Below, in pieces: positions 38,314 through 47,047 of a stretch of DNA of 47,323 nt; position 1 is the first letter of the stretch, and every line of letters starts with the position of its first letter. A program made the position numbers and the translations under genes. This stretch comes from Bradyrhizobium sp. AS23.2. GTDB lineage: Bacteria > Pseudomonadota > Alphaproteobacteria > Rhizobiales > Xanthobacteraceae. Location: assembly GCF_001908185.1 (NCBI RefSeq), contig NZ_LGHM01000153.1, positions 1 through 47,323 on the forward strand, in the 5' to 3' direction. A model generated the notes under the pieces. It was not told where the DNA came from and did not search any database. It saw only the letters and a list, made by a program, of their open reading frames with translations.

Positions 38314-38338
38314 CAGGTGACGATGAATTAATTTCACC
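38314..38338. promoter_or_regulatory. LysR-type operator in the divergent intergenic region
   Basis: AGGTGA and TCACCT form an outer inverted repeat around 13 bases. Within it, TGAA-TTAAT-TTCA (38323-38335) fits the T-N11-A pattern of LysR binding sites. It sits between the starts of the LysR gene (38351) and the FAD oxidase (38244), close to the LysR start, as expected for an autoregulated divergent pair. Confidence 0.5.
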
Positions 38339-38350
38339 TAGACTGGCCGC

Positions 38351-39259
38351 ATGCACAAGCTGCCGCCCCTGAGCGAACTTCGCGCTTTTGAAGCTGCCGC
38401 CCGCCATCTGAGCTTCAAAAAGGCAGCGGAAGAACTCGGCGTGACGCCGACTGCGATCAGCCACCAGATCGGGTTGCTCGAGCAGTATTGTGGTCGCGCT
38501 CTGTTCCGCCGCAGGCCGCGGCCTCTTTCGCTGACCGCTGCCGGAGCGGAGCTATTCCCCGCCATTCGGGGCGGGCTTGAGATGTTTGCCGCTGCAATTG
38601 CGGCCGTCAAGCAGGAGCGCGACCAGCAGCCGCTTCGGGTGACGACAACCAACGCTTTCGCCAGCCGCTGGCTCGTGCCCCGTCTGCCCGTGTGGCGAAA
38701 GTTGCATCCTGATGTGCCGCTGGAGATCATTGGCACGGACACAGTGCTCGATCTGCAGGCCGGAGATGGCGATGTCGCCATTCGTTACGCAACCAGCCGG
38801 GTACTGCCGACAGACGGGATCGTCGATGATCTCTTCAGCGATACATTCTGGCCGGTCTGCAGTCCGCGCCTGCTTTCAGCGGGACGCCTGAAGAGACCGG
38901 TCGATCTTGCAAACCACGTTCTGATCCACTCCTATTGGTCACCGGCCGATCGTGAGCCGCCCACATGGCAGAGATGGCTTGCCGCGGCGCAGCGCAGATG
39001 GCGTGAAGTGCCCGAATTCAAGGACATGCAGCACCTGAGTTTCCACGAGGAACTGCACGCCATCGAGGCGGTGATCGCCGGGCAGGGAGTCGGGATTTTC
39101 AGTGATGTGCTTGTGGCAAACGAGCTCGCCGCCGGCACGCTGGTGAAGGCGTTCAAGTTGAGCTTGTCCGGCTATAGCTTCCATGTGGTGAGCAAGCCGA
39201 GCCATCCGCGCAAGAAAACCATCCGGGCCTTCTCGGAGTGGTTGCAGTCGAGTACTTGA
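38351..39259 (+). CDS. LysR-family transcriptional regulator (GcvA-like)
   Basis: This 302-residue protein has an N-terminal winged HTH (SELRAFEAAARHLSFKKAAEELGVTPTAISHQI, then LEQYCGRALFRRRPRPLSL) and a periplasmic-binding-like effector domain from about residue 90 (LRVTTTNAFASRWLVPRLP and IEAVIAGQGVGIFSDVLVANEL). The phrase ASRWLVPRLP.. and the closing PFSEWL-type end are seen in the GcvA subgroup. It is divergent from the FAD oxidase with a 106-base gap holding a LysR-type operator, so activation of the oxidase is the likely role. Inducer unknown. Confidence 0.92.
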   Translation: MHKLPPLSELRAFEAAARHLSFKKAAEELGVTPTAISHQIGLLEQYCGRALFRRRPRPLSLTAAGAELFPAIRGGLEMFAAAIAAVKQERDQQPLRVTTTNAFASRWLVPRLPVWRKLHPDVPLEIIGTDTVLDLQAGDGDVAIRYATSRVLPTDGIVDDLFSDTFWPVCSPRLLSAGRLKRPVDLANHVLIHSYWSPADREPPTWQRWLAAAQRRWREVPEFKDMQHLSFHEELHAIEAVIAGQGVGIFSDVLVANELAAGTLVKAFKLSLSGYSFHVVSKPSHPRKKTIRAFSEWLQSST

Positions 39260-39493
39260 TCCACCTCTCGTGCCCTCGAAATGCCTCAGTGCGACAAAAG
39301 GGGCACCTGGATCGACGCTATGGCGGCGGAAATGCGATCCAGTTCACACTCGACGTTACGTCTGGGTTCTATAATCTAGACACGACCGGAAACAGGTAGG
39401 CCAGTCCTACCGCGGAATGGCACAGCCAACTGCCGCTCGCGATCACGCAAAAGGGATGGTGGCTCGCCTTTCTGTACTTGGCGGAGGGTGATC

Positions 39494-39700
39494 ATGCACG
39501 CAGCTACAGCCGGATGGCAGCCCACCTCGATAGCTCCGCGTGACCGAGATCTCGAAATCTGCGCATTGGATTTCGACGGTATTGTCCATGCAATTCCTTA
39601 TCCCTGTCACAAGGACGGGACCAATTGGGTCGATCGCTCGGGTCAACGGCACGCCGACATCGAGCCGACCCACTGGCGCACGTGGACTGACCCAAGCTAG
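39494..39700 (+). CDS. Small conserved hypothetical protein (WQP..APRDRDLEI type)
   Basis: This 68-residue protein starts at the ATG behind GGAGG. It has the pattern GWQPTSIAPRDRDLEICALDFDG, here interrupted for brevity, followed by HAIPYPCHKDGTNWVD and a closing PTHWRTW. I recall this pattern from small uncharacterised proteins in Bradyrhizobium and relatives. It is soluble with no signal. The gap before it (39260-39493) contains a small hairpin (GGTAGG-CCAGT-CCTACC, 39395-39411) and no gene; the gap after (39701-39957) holds no gene that I can support. Confidence 0.6.
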   Translation: MHAATAGWQPTSIAPRDRDLEICALDFDGIVHAIPYPCHKDGTNWVDRSGQRHADIEPTHWRTWTDPS

Positions 39701-39957
39701 GTCGGCGTACGAGGCGCGTCGTCCACGACTTTCTTGCAGTTTCCACCTGTGCGCATCGGAAGGCCGGAGCATTGTCCGCTGTGGGGGACACGAGCGGACA
39801 TTCGTACCTTTAGCGGAATTTCATCGACGCACTAGACTAGGTGCGCTGGCCGCCTATGGCTGCTTCTTGATGACCACGATCGTCTTCTCGACTTTCGGCC
39901 GCGCTTCCCGGAGACAGCGCCGAAGGCAAAGCGAGCGGTACTGATCGTGGAAAGCCT

Positions 39958-40942
39958 CTAGTAAAATCTTTGAACGACTTCGGTCAGCCCATTCGCAACC
40001 AGCACCGTCGCGACGTATACGACAAGATAGGACAATAAAATCGCCGAATAGATGCGCGTCTTCGATCTCTCGTACACGACCGCCAGATAGGCGTACTGCC
40101 TCTTGGCTATTAACAGTAGCAGGAAACATCCCAAGGCTAGTTCTAAGTAAAGAAGTGCAACCGAACCGGTTGAAAGAAGGTAATGCACCAGGCCCATTCC
40201 GAACCAGAACGGTCCCCAGACGAGGGCGGCCGCCGCTCCCGTGACCAGGAGATATGGTCGCGCCGTTGCCTTGAGAGGCACTCCCTTCGGAGCCACAAGG
40301 CCATGCACGACGAGGAAACCCAAGAGAAATATGAACGGAGAGGCAAAATTAATCAGCTTGATTGACAGGCTTTGTGTCCGGGTATCGCGTTCGACCGCAT
40401 CAATGAAGGCGTTGCCAAGCGAAGCATTCTGCGTCGCGAGGTAAGCCCCAATTTGGTAGGGGTCGATCGAGCCTGCCTTGGGTCGAATTTTTTTTTGCCG
40501 CGGAAGAGCTTCCAGGAAGCAGAATTTCCGCGATGGCATCTTCATAGCGCAGAACATATCCAGGACGGCTTGCAAACGAATCGTATTGCATTACGTCACG
40601 AAGATCGAAGATTTGGATGAATTGATCGGTTTGTTCCGGCGAGAGCGACTTGAATCCGTCAGTCCAGGATGCTGCTGAACCTCTTGGATCAAGAGCGCCC
40701 AACGCAGCGGTAAGTGCTACGGCCCAAAAAGCAAACCGATAGATTTTTACTTTGCGATGCCATTCTTGTGGAGGATCGTCTCGCAACACCAGATAGGAGA
40801 TGATCAAGTACTTGAGGGGTGGCTTCTTGACAGCGCTCCGGGCGAGCCGTCGTGTCAGGGCGGAGCTAGAGCTGGCAAGACGTCGTACCCAATCGATCAC
40901 GAGTCTACCCGCGTTAGATCGAAATGCGCCAGTTAACCTCAA
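39958..40942 (-). CDS. Hypothetical membrane protein, interrupted at an A9 tract
   Basis: Two overlapping minus-strand frames make one protein of about 327 residues if one base is removed from a run of nine T (40488-40496; A on the coding strand). The N-terminal part (from TTG 40942, or GTG 40900) has one membrane helix (FAFWAVALTAALGALD) and ends AIAEILLPGSSSAAKK. The second frame continues IRPKAGSIDPYQIGAYLATQ and has about four helices (FIFLLGFLVVHGLV, YLLVTGAAAALVWGPF, LLYLELALGCFLLLLIA, ILLSYLVVYVATVLVANG). The gene is visibly AT-richer than its neighbours, suggesting acquisition. I do not recognise the family. The break may be an error, a real mutation or a slippage site. Confidence 0.6.
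40488..40496 (-). other. T9/A9 homopolymer inside the membrane-protein gene
   Basis: On the coding strand GC followed by nine A puts the upstream frame out of register. With eight A the codons read GCA-AAA-AAA-ATT-CGA and the two halves join. Runs of nine A are also known sites of RNA-polymerase slippage, which could restore the frame in part of the mRNA. Confidence 0.7.
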
Positions 40943-41011
40943 GTTGAGGCCTGTATATCAATTTTCCGGATCACCCGGAAGCTCAAGCTGTGATGGCCGG
41001 GCGAGCCAACT

Positions 41012-41466
41012 TCAACGCGACGGCAATGGCTTCAATCCGGCTTTCGCGATGACGGCTGCGGCGTCTGCAGAGGAAAGGAATTTCAAAAGGTCGATCCCGG
41101 CATCGGGATGTTGTGAAATTTTGGGCAATGCGCCGACAAAAGGAGTCGGAGGTTGAGCCTCAGACGGCACTGTGCCCACGAAATCGACGCCAGATACGTG
41201 GATCAGTTCGGGGACCTGCTGGAAACCGATTTCCGCCTCCCCACGGGCGACGACTTCGGCCACGGGCTCGCCCGAAGGGGGCCCCGCACCTTGCGCGTCT
41301 TACCGGAGAGTTGGTCAGCCACGCCGAGCTTCTTGAAGCCTATTGTTGAAAGATAGATGCCGCTCGAACTATCCGAATAGGCAATAGATTTGGCTGCGAG
41401 CAGTGTCCTGCGCATCGCATCCATTGTGCTGATGTCGGGCTTGGGCTGACGCCCTCGAACCACCAT
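41012..41466 (-). pseudogene. Remnant of a ModA-like periplasmic substrate-binding protein
   Basis: Two frames together resemble the C-terminal two-thirds of a ModA-like (molybdate-type) binding protein. The first has VVRGRQPKPDISTMDAMRR, LLAAKSIAYSDSSSGIYLST and KKLGVADQLSGKTRKV. The second has PVAEVVARGEAEIGFQQVPE, then ELIHVSGVDFVGTVP and DLLKFLSSADAAAVIAKAG. They would join if one C were added at the GGGGGCCCC run near 41277-41285. No signal peptide or N-terminal lobe is found upstream (41467-41634 holds no supported gene), so the gene is truncated whether or not the frameshift is real. Confidence 0.6.
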
Positions 41467-41634
41467 TCCGATGAACGATTGCGCAAGCGGCGCTGGTGCA
41501 GCGCGAAAATTGCGCGACTGGCGCCCGCAGTTCGCAACTGGCGAGGGCGCGTGCGCTATTCAAGGAGCTTGCATTCGACATGCCGTGAATGGTCAACTCT
41601 CTGATCGGGACACGCCTGCATTGTCGGAGGGAAC

Positions 41635-43224
41635 ATGATGTTCAGGATAGTGGCGATCGTCGCTGGTTTGGGACTGGCGCTCGCCGCCACGGCGGAGGCC
41701 CAGACGCAGCGCAAGGGTGGAACCATCCGCATGACCGCGCCCTACGGCTCGAGCTTCACCAGCCTGGACATTCATACGACGCAGCGCGCCCAGGACGAGA
41801 TATACGCCAAGGCCCTGCATCGGTCGCTCTACATCTGGAATTCCGCAGAAGGCAAGCCGGTTCTGGAGCTTGCCAAGGAGGACGTTGTCTCGGGCGGAGG
41901 TCTCGTTCACACCTTCAAGCTGCGCGACGATGCCTATTTTCACAATGGCCGCAAGATGACGGCCGACGACGTCATCTGGTCCTACAACCGCATCATGGAT
42001 GGCACCAAAGCCTTTCCCGGTGCCCGCTTTGTCCGTGTGATCGAGGGCGCGGCCGCGGTAGAGAAGGGGCAGGCCAAGGAAATCTCCGGCCTGAAGAAGA
42101 TCGACGATTTCACTCTCGAAATGAAGCTGACCGAGAAAGTCGATCCGGGCTTCTACTTCTTCACCGCGCTGACCTCGATCTATCCCGCCGACGAGGCCGC
42201 CAAGGAGAGCTTCATCCAGAATCCGATCGGTCTTGGCCCATTCAAATTCGTCGAGCACGTGCCGGGATCGCGCATCGTTCTGGAGCGGTGGGACCGGTTC
42301 TACAAGCCCGGCAAGCCCTATGCCGACAAGGTCATCGTGTCGATCATGGCCGAGGCCGCGGCACGCGATGTCGCCTTCCGCAACAAGGAGATCGACACGT
42401 CGGTGCTCGGGCCCGCGCAGTATGTTGCCTATCAGGCCGACTCCGGCCTCAAGGGCACCATCGTCGAAGTCGCGGAGGTCTTCACGCGTTACATGGGGAT
42501 GAATCCCTCGTTCAAGCCGTTCGCCGACAAGCGCGTCCGGCAGGCGATCAACTACGCGATCGATACCGACCTGATCATCAACAAGCTCGTCAAAGGCAAG
42601 GCCTATCGTGCCACCAGCTGGTTGCCGCTGACCTCTCCCGCCTACGACAAGGCCATGAAGCCGTACGCGTTCGATCCCGCCAAGGCCAAGCAGCTGCTCA
42701 CTGAAGCGGGTTATCCCTCAGGCTTCGAATTCGAATGGACCACCAGCCAGAATGAAAGCTGGGGCTTGCCGATCGTGTCGGCCGTCATCCCGATGCTGGA
42801 CAAGGTCGGCATCAAGGCGAAGGTCAAGCAGGTCGAGACCGCGGTGCTGGCGGAGGTGATACGCAGCGGCGATTACCAGGCCTTTATCTATTCTCAGGCG
42901 ACCGGCCCGGATCCCCAGGCCGCCCTCAAATGCTTCCACTCGTCGACGCCACAGCCAGCCTGCAACTACATGAACTTCAAGAATGCCGACTTCGACAAGA
43001 TGATGGATGAGGCCGGGCAGACCGACGACGCTGCAAAGCGTACCCAACTGCTGCAAAAGGCCAATGCGCTGCTCTATGACGAGGCGCCGGTCTGGTTCTT
43101 CAACTATAACAAGGCGGTCATGGCGGTGCAGCCGTGGCTCAAGGGAATTCAGCTCAATGCGACGGAGCTGACCCATCAAAACGTCGAAGACCTCTGGGTC
43201 GACGAGACCTCGCCTGCGAAGTGA
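41635..43224 (+). CDS. Extracellular solute-binding protein, peptide/nickel (SBP_bac_5) family
   Basis: The 529-residue product is exported to the periplasm. The signal peptide covers residues 1-22 (LALAATAEA-QTQRKGG). Family motifs include VLELAKEDVVSGGGLVHTFK, FHNGRKMTADDVIWSYNR, NPIGLGPFKFVEHVPGSRIV and FADKRVRQAINYAIDTDLII. ATGs at 41635 and 41638 are equally placed; the ribosome site is GGAGG. It is the first gene of an ABC importer operon (two permeases, two ATPases). Ligands of this family include di- and oligopeptides, nickel, opines and glutathione; this one cannot be told from sequence. Confidence 0.93.
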   Translation: MMFRIVAIVAGLGLALAATAEAQTQRKGGTIRMTAPYGSSFTSLDIHTTQRAQDEIYAKALHRSLYIWNSAEGKPVLELAKEDVVSGGGLVHTFKLRDDAYFHNGRKMTADDVIWSYNRIMDGTKAFPGARFVRVIEGAAAVEKGQAKEISGLKKIDDFTLEMKLTEKVDPGFYFFTALTSIYPADEAAKESFIQNPIGLGPFKFVEHVPGSRIVLERWDRFYKPGKPYADKVIVSIMAEAAARDVAFRNKEIDTSVLGPAQYVAYQADSGLKGTIVEVAEVFTRYMGMNPSFKPFADKRVRQAINYAIDTDLIINKLVKGKAYRATSWLPLTSPAYDKAMKPYAFDPAKAKQLLTEAGYPSGFEFEWTTSQNESWGLPIVSAVIPMLDKVGIKAKVKQVETAVLAEVIRSGDYQAFIYSQATGPDPQAALKCFHSSTPQPACNYMNFKNADFDKMMDEAGQTDDAAKRTQLLQKANALLYDEAPVWFFNYNKAVMAVQPWLKGIQLNATELTHQNVEDLWVDETSPAK

Positions 43225-43238
43225 CACGCGCTCTCGCG

Positions 43239-43269
43239 CTCCCTCCATCGCAGCAAATGATGGAGGGAG
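43239..43269 (+). promoter_or_regulatory. Stem-loop between binding-protein and permease genes, masking the ribosome site
   Basis: CTCCCTCCATC (43239-43249) and GATGGAGGGAG (43259-43269) form a perfect 11-bp stem with a 9-base loop. The 3' arm contains GGAGGGAG, the ribosome-binding sequence for the permease at GTG 43279. This would protect the binding-protein mRNA and lower permease translation. Confidence 0.6.
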
Positions 43270-43278
43270 AGAGGAAAA

Positions 43279-44208
43279 GTGCTGATGCTCCCCTTCCTGA
43301 TCCGCCGAGTCCTGCAAACCATCCCGACCGTTCTCGCTGTCGTGCTGCTGGTCTTTGTACTGTTCAGCGTCGTTCCAGGCAGCATCGTCTCGAGCATGAG
43401 CGACGATAGCGATCCGCAGGTCGAGCTGCGCATGAAGAAGCAGCTCGGCCTCGACGATCCCGTCTACCTGCGTTTCGGCTCCTACATCGCAAAGCTTGCG
43501 ACCGGTGATTTCGGGACGTCGTTCCGGACCCGCGAGCCGGTCACGACCATGATCGCAAAGCGGATGGGACCGACGCTGCAACTGATATTTGCAGCCATGA
43601 CATTTGCGATCGTAGTCGGCGTGCCGCTCGGCTTCATCGCTGCACTGCGGCCGGGCAGTATCGTCGACACGGCCTCGATGGTCGTGGCGGTGTCGGGTCT
43701 TTCAATGGCCAAATTCTGGCTTGGACTCCTGCTGATGTATCTGTTCGCGCTGAAGCTCGGCTGGTTGCCAAGTTTTGGCTATGGCGAAGGAGGGGGCAAG
43801 TACCTGATCCTGCCGGCCGTGACACTCGGCGTCTCCCCGATGGCGTTGCTGGCCCGGACGACGCGCGCCGCTGTCCTCGAGATCATGACGGCTGATTTTG
43901 TCCGCACCGCGCGCTCGAAGGGCATGAGCGAGGCCCGGGTCGTGAAGTGGCATGTGATGCGCAACGCGCTTGTCATCATTCTCACGACCGTTGGGCTGCA
44001 GTTCGGCGCGTTGATGGGGCAGGCGGTCGTCGTCGAGAAATTGTTCTCCTGGCCAGGCATCGGCTCGCTGCTGGTCGACAGTGTCTTGCAGCGCGACATT
44101 CCGGCCGTCCAGGGCTCCATTCTCGTGGTGGTGCTGTTCTTTTTCGCAATCAACTTGCTGATCGACGTGCTCTACGGCGTGATCGATCCCAGGATCAGAT
44201 ACGCATGA
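43279..44208 (+). CDS. ABC transporter permease, DppB/OppB family
   Basis: This 309-residue inner-membrane permease starts at GTG 43279 (ATG 43285 is an alternative). The six-helix pattern begins LIRRVLQTIPTVLAVVLLVF, the DppB N-terminus. LGLDDPVYLRFGSYIAKLATGDFG is the conserved periplasmic loop, and TARSKGMSEARVVKWHVMRN (EAA loop) contacts the ATPases. It ends RIRYA with an ATGA overlap to the second permease. Together they form the membrane channel for the substrate delivered by the preceding binding protein. Confidence 0.94.
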   Translation: MLMLPFLIRRVLQTIPTVLAVVLLVFVLFSVVPGSIVSSMSDDSDPQVELRMKKQLGLDDPVYLRFGSYIAKLATGDFGTSFRTREPVTTMIAKRMGPTLQLIFAAMTFAIVVGVPLGFIAALRPGSIVDTASMVVAVSGLSMAKFWLGLLLMYLFALKLGWLPSFGYGEGGGKYLILPAVTLGVSPMALLARTTRAAVLEIMTADFVRTARSKGMSEARVVKWHVMRNALVIILTTVGLQFGALMGQAVVVEKLFSWPGIGSLLVDSVLQRDIPAVQGSILVVVLFFFAINLLIDVLYGVIDPRIRYA

Positions 44209-45026
44209 AGCTCCGCGCCAATCTCATCATCGGCGGCGCTTTGTTCGCGCTCGCGATCCTGGTGGGCCTGCTCGCGCCCTGGCTGGCGCACACGGATCCT
44301 GTCCTGGACGCCAACCTGCTGAACGCGGAAGAAGCCCCGAGCTGGACCTGGTGGTTCGGGACCGACGACCAGGGCCGCGACATCTATTCCCGCGTCGTGT
44401 ACGGCGCCCGTATCTCGCTGACGGTCGGCATCGTCTCGCAGCTCATCAACAGCGTCATCGGCGTCGGGCTGGGCCTGAGCGCCGGCTATTGGGGCGGCTG
44501 GTGGGACGATTTCGTCAACGGGTTGACCAACCTGATGCTCGCGATCCCCTCGCTGATCTTCGCGCTTGCCATCATGGCGGTGCTTGGCCCTGGCCTGACC
44601 AGCCTGCTCATCGCACTCGGGCTGACCAACTGGTCCTTCACGTGCCGGATCGCGCGGGCGTCGGCGCTGTCGCTCAAGAGCCAGGGCTATGTGCAGGCGG
44701 CAACCGTGCTCGGCTACGGAGATTTGCGGATCATGATCACGCAGCTCCTGCCGAACATGCTCGGACCGATCGTCGTCATCGGCACGCTCGGCATGGGCAG
44801 TGCGGTCTTGTCCGAAGCCGCATTGTCATTCCTTGGCCTCGGCGTCCGCCCGCCCTTCCCAAGCTGGGGCAGCATGTTGTCGGATGCCCGCGACCAGATC
44901 ACCACGGCGCCGTGGCTCTCGGTCTTTCCGGGCCTCGCCATCTTCCTGACGGTGCTCGGCCTCAACCTGCTCGGCGACGGCCTGCGCGACATTCTCGATC
45001 CACAATCGCGGAGCCGGCGGACATGA
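44205..45026 (+). CDS. ABC transporter permease, DppC/OppC family
   Basis: This 273-residue permease has an ATG overlapping the DppB-like stop. The N-terminal helix (LIIGGALFALAILVGLLAPW) is followed by HTDPVLDANLLNAEEAPS and WWFGTDDQGRDIYSRVVYGA, the DppC signature. The EAA loop is RASALSLKSQGYVQAATVLG, and AALSFLGLGVRPPFPSWGSM precedes the last helix. It ends with an ATGA overlap to the first ATPase gene. It pairs with the DppB-like subunit. Confidence 0.94.
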   Translation: MKLRANLIIGGALFALAILVGLLAPWLAHTDPVLDANLLNAEEAPSWTWWFGTDDQGRDIYSRVVYGARISLTVGIVSQLINSVIGVGLGLSAGYWGGWWDDFVNGLTNLMLAIPSLIFALAIMAVLGPGLTSLLIALGLTNWSFTCRIARASALSLKSQGYVQAATVLGYGDLRIMITQLLPNMLGPIVVIGTLGMGSAVLSEAALSFLGLGVRPPFPSWGSMLSDARDQITTAPWLSVFPGLAIFLTVLGLNLLGDGLRDILDPQSRSRRT

Positions 45027-46002
45027 CGGGCTCGCCGTTGATTGAAGTCGAGGACTTGCGTATCGATCTCAACGACGGATCGAGGCGCGTGGCGGCGGCC
45101 GAGGGCATTTCGTTCCGCATCGATCGCGGCGAGACGTTCGGCCTGGTCGGCGAATCCGGCTGCGGCAAGAGCATTACGGCTCTCGCCTGATCGGCCTGTT
45201 GCGGCAGCCCTTGTCGATCGGCGGCGGCGTCATCCGATTTGAAGGGCGGGAGATCCAGCGGCTTTCCGCCGGCGGTCAGCGGGCGCTGCGCGGCAATCGC
45301 ATCGCCATGATCTTCCAGGAGCCGATGACGGCGCTGAACCCGGTCTCGCCCGTCGGCCGGCAGATCGCCGAGATGTTCGTGCTGCACCAGGGCAAAAGCT
45401 GGCGGGAAGCCAATCAACTGGCGGTCGAGGCTCTGGCGAGTGTCCGTGTCCCCGCGCCCGAGCGGCGCGTGAAGGATTATCCGCACCAGCTTTCGGGCGG
45501 CATGCGTCAGCGCGTGATGATTGCCATCGCACTCGCATGCGGTCCGGATCTTCTGATCGCCGACGAGCCGACAACCGCGCTCGACGTGACCGTGCAGGCC
45601 GAAATCATCGAGCTGATGCGGAATCTATGCGCCGAGAGAGGAACGGCAATCCTGATGATCAGCCACGATCTCGGCCTGGTCGCCAATGTCTGTCGCCGCG
45701 TTGCTGTGATGTACGCCGGCCGCATCGTCGAAGAGCGCGGCTCGGCCGATATTTTTCGAACGCCCTCGCACCCCTATACGCAAGGCCTGGTCGCCTCGTT
45801 GCCGCGGCTGGGCAGTCGCGCTGCGCTTGGCCGCACGCGGCTCAAGGAGATCGCGGGCGTCGTCCCAGCTATCACGAGTTTCCCTGATGGCTGCAGGTTC
45901 AATCCGCGTTGCACGCAGGCGACCGATATTTGCCGGACCGCCGCGCCGGACACGACATGGCTGGGACCTGGCGGTTTCGTCAGGTGTCACCACCATGCAT
46001 GA
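45023..46002 (+). CDS. ABC transporter ATP-binding protein, DppD/OppD family (frameshifted as given)
   Basis: The ATG at 45023 overlaps the upstream stop. Translation yields a normal start and Walker A (LVGESGCGKSITALA) but then meets a stop at 45188-45190 because one C is missing at 45186-45187. With GCC-CTG-ATC-GGC the protein continues ALIGLLRQPLS, IAMIFQEPMTALNPV (Q-loop), QLSGGMRQRVMIAIALACGPDLLIADEPTTALDV (given here as signature and Walker B) and ISHDLGLVANVC, then the oligopeptide C-terminal Cys motif (GCRFNPRCTQATDIC). Total 326 residues, normal for DppD. The error-prone homopolymer suggests a sequencing artefact. Confidence 0.88.
45186..45187. other. Missing C that breaks the DppD-like frame
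   Basis: The expected codons GCC-CTG-ATC-GGC-CTG appear as GCC-TGA. Adding one C restores the frame across the remaining 270 residues. It lies right after Walker A, so as written the ATPase would be a 55-residue stub. Confidence 0.85.
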
Positions 46003-47047
46003 ACCGCGAAACATGTTGGGTGAGGCCAGGCCGGACGACGATCTCATTCTCAGCATCGAGGATCTCGCGGTTCATTTTCCGCTGGGCGGCGGCTTGCTGG
46101 GCCGCGGCCGGCGGCTGTTGCGCGCCGTCGACGGTGTCGATCTCAAGCTGAAGCGAGGCGAATGCCTCGGCCTCGTCGGTGAGTCCGGCTCCGGCAAGTC
46201 GACGGTCGCACTTTCAATCCTTGGTCTCCTGGCGCCGACGCGCGGCCGCATTGTGTTGGACGGGCAGGTCGTGACGAACAGGCCATCCGGCGATCGGAAG
46301 GCGTTGGCCCGCATCGTGCAAATGGTCTTTCAGGATCCCTACGCCTCACTCAATCCGCGCCAGACCGTTCGTCGCACGCTTGAAGATCCCCTGCGTGTGC
46401 ATGGCGTGACCGCCGCAAGCGAGATCGAGGATCGCGTTGCGAAGATGCTGCGGCATGTGGGCTTGCGGCCCGAACAGGCCGACCGCTACCCGCATGAGTT
46501 CTCGGGTGGCCAGCGACAGCGTATCGGCATTGCGCGTGCGCTGATCCTCAATCCCAGGATCGTCATCTGCGACGAGCCCGTTTCGGCGCTCGATGTCTCG
46601 ATCCGCGCCCAGATCATCAATCTGCTGCTGGAATTGAAGGAAACGCTCGGTCTCTCCTACATCATGATCAGCCACGACCTTGGCGTCGTCGAGCACATGA
46701 GCGACAGGGTCGCCGTGATGTATCTCGGCCGCATCGTGGAGAATGGCGACTGGCGCGAGATCTTCGAACGGCCGGCGCACCCGTATACGCAAGCCCTGAT
46801 CTCCGCCATCCCCGATCCCTTGCGCCATGCACCGTTAGCTACGACAGGGGGCGACCTTCCCAATCCGCTCAATCCGCCGAACGGATGCGCCTTCAGCCCG
46901 CGCTGCCGTTACGCCGAAGCCGTGTGTCGTCGCGAGCCGGGACCGTCGCTCGAAACGCGTCCCGACGGACACGCGGTGCGGTGCTGGCGCGCTGACGAGA
47001 TTGCCGGTCAGGCGGCATTGGCTTCGAGCGAGGGCGGGCATCCCTAG
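45995..47047 (+). CDS. ABC transporter ATP-binding protein, DppF/OppF family
   Basis: The 350-residue product starts at an ATG that overlaps the DppD-like stop by eight bases. Walker A is LVGESGSGKSTVALSILGLL, the Q-loop MVFQDPYASLNPRQ, the signature FSGGQRQRIGIARALIL, Walker B IVICDEPVSALDVSI and the H-loop IMISHDLGVVEHM. The C-terminal oligo_HPY Cys region (GCAFSPRCRYAEAVC) may hold an Fe-S cluster, as described for some Dpp ATPases. It closes the five-gene importer operon; 47048-47281 after it contains no recognised gene. Confidence 0.95.
   Translation: MHEPRNMLGEARPDDDLILSIEDLAVHFPLGGGLLGRGRRLLRAVDGVDLKLKRGECLGLVGESGSGKSTVALSILGLLAPTRGRIVLDGQVVTNRPSGDRKALARIVQMVFQDPYASLNPRQTVRRTLEDPLRVHGVTAASEIEDRVAKMLRHVGLRPEQADRYPHEFSGGQRQRIGIARALILNPRIVICDEPVSALDVSIRAQIINLLLELKETLGLSYIMISHDLGVVEHMSDRVAVMYLGRIVENGDWREIFERPAHPYTQALISAIPDPLRHAPLATTGGDLPNPLNPPNGCAFSPRCRYAEAVCRREPGPSLETRPDGHAVRCWRADEIAGQAALASSEGGHP

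Noticed and set aside
39854..40129. 91-codon minus-strand frame overlapping the end of the membrane protein
   Set aside because: The C-terminal part looks mildly protein-like, but the frame overlaps the membrane protein and has no ribosome site; support is too weak.
41480..41600. Plus-strand frame ending ALFKELAFDMP
   Set aside because: It resembles a protein C-terminus but has no start or upstream domain; it could be a tiny gene fragment and cannot be named.
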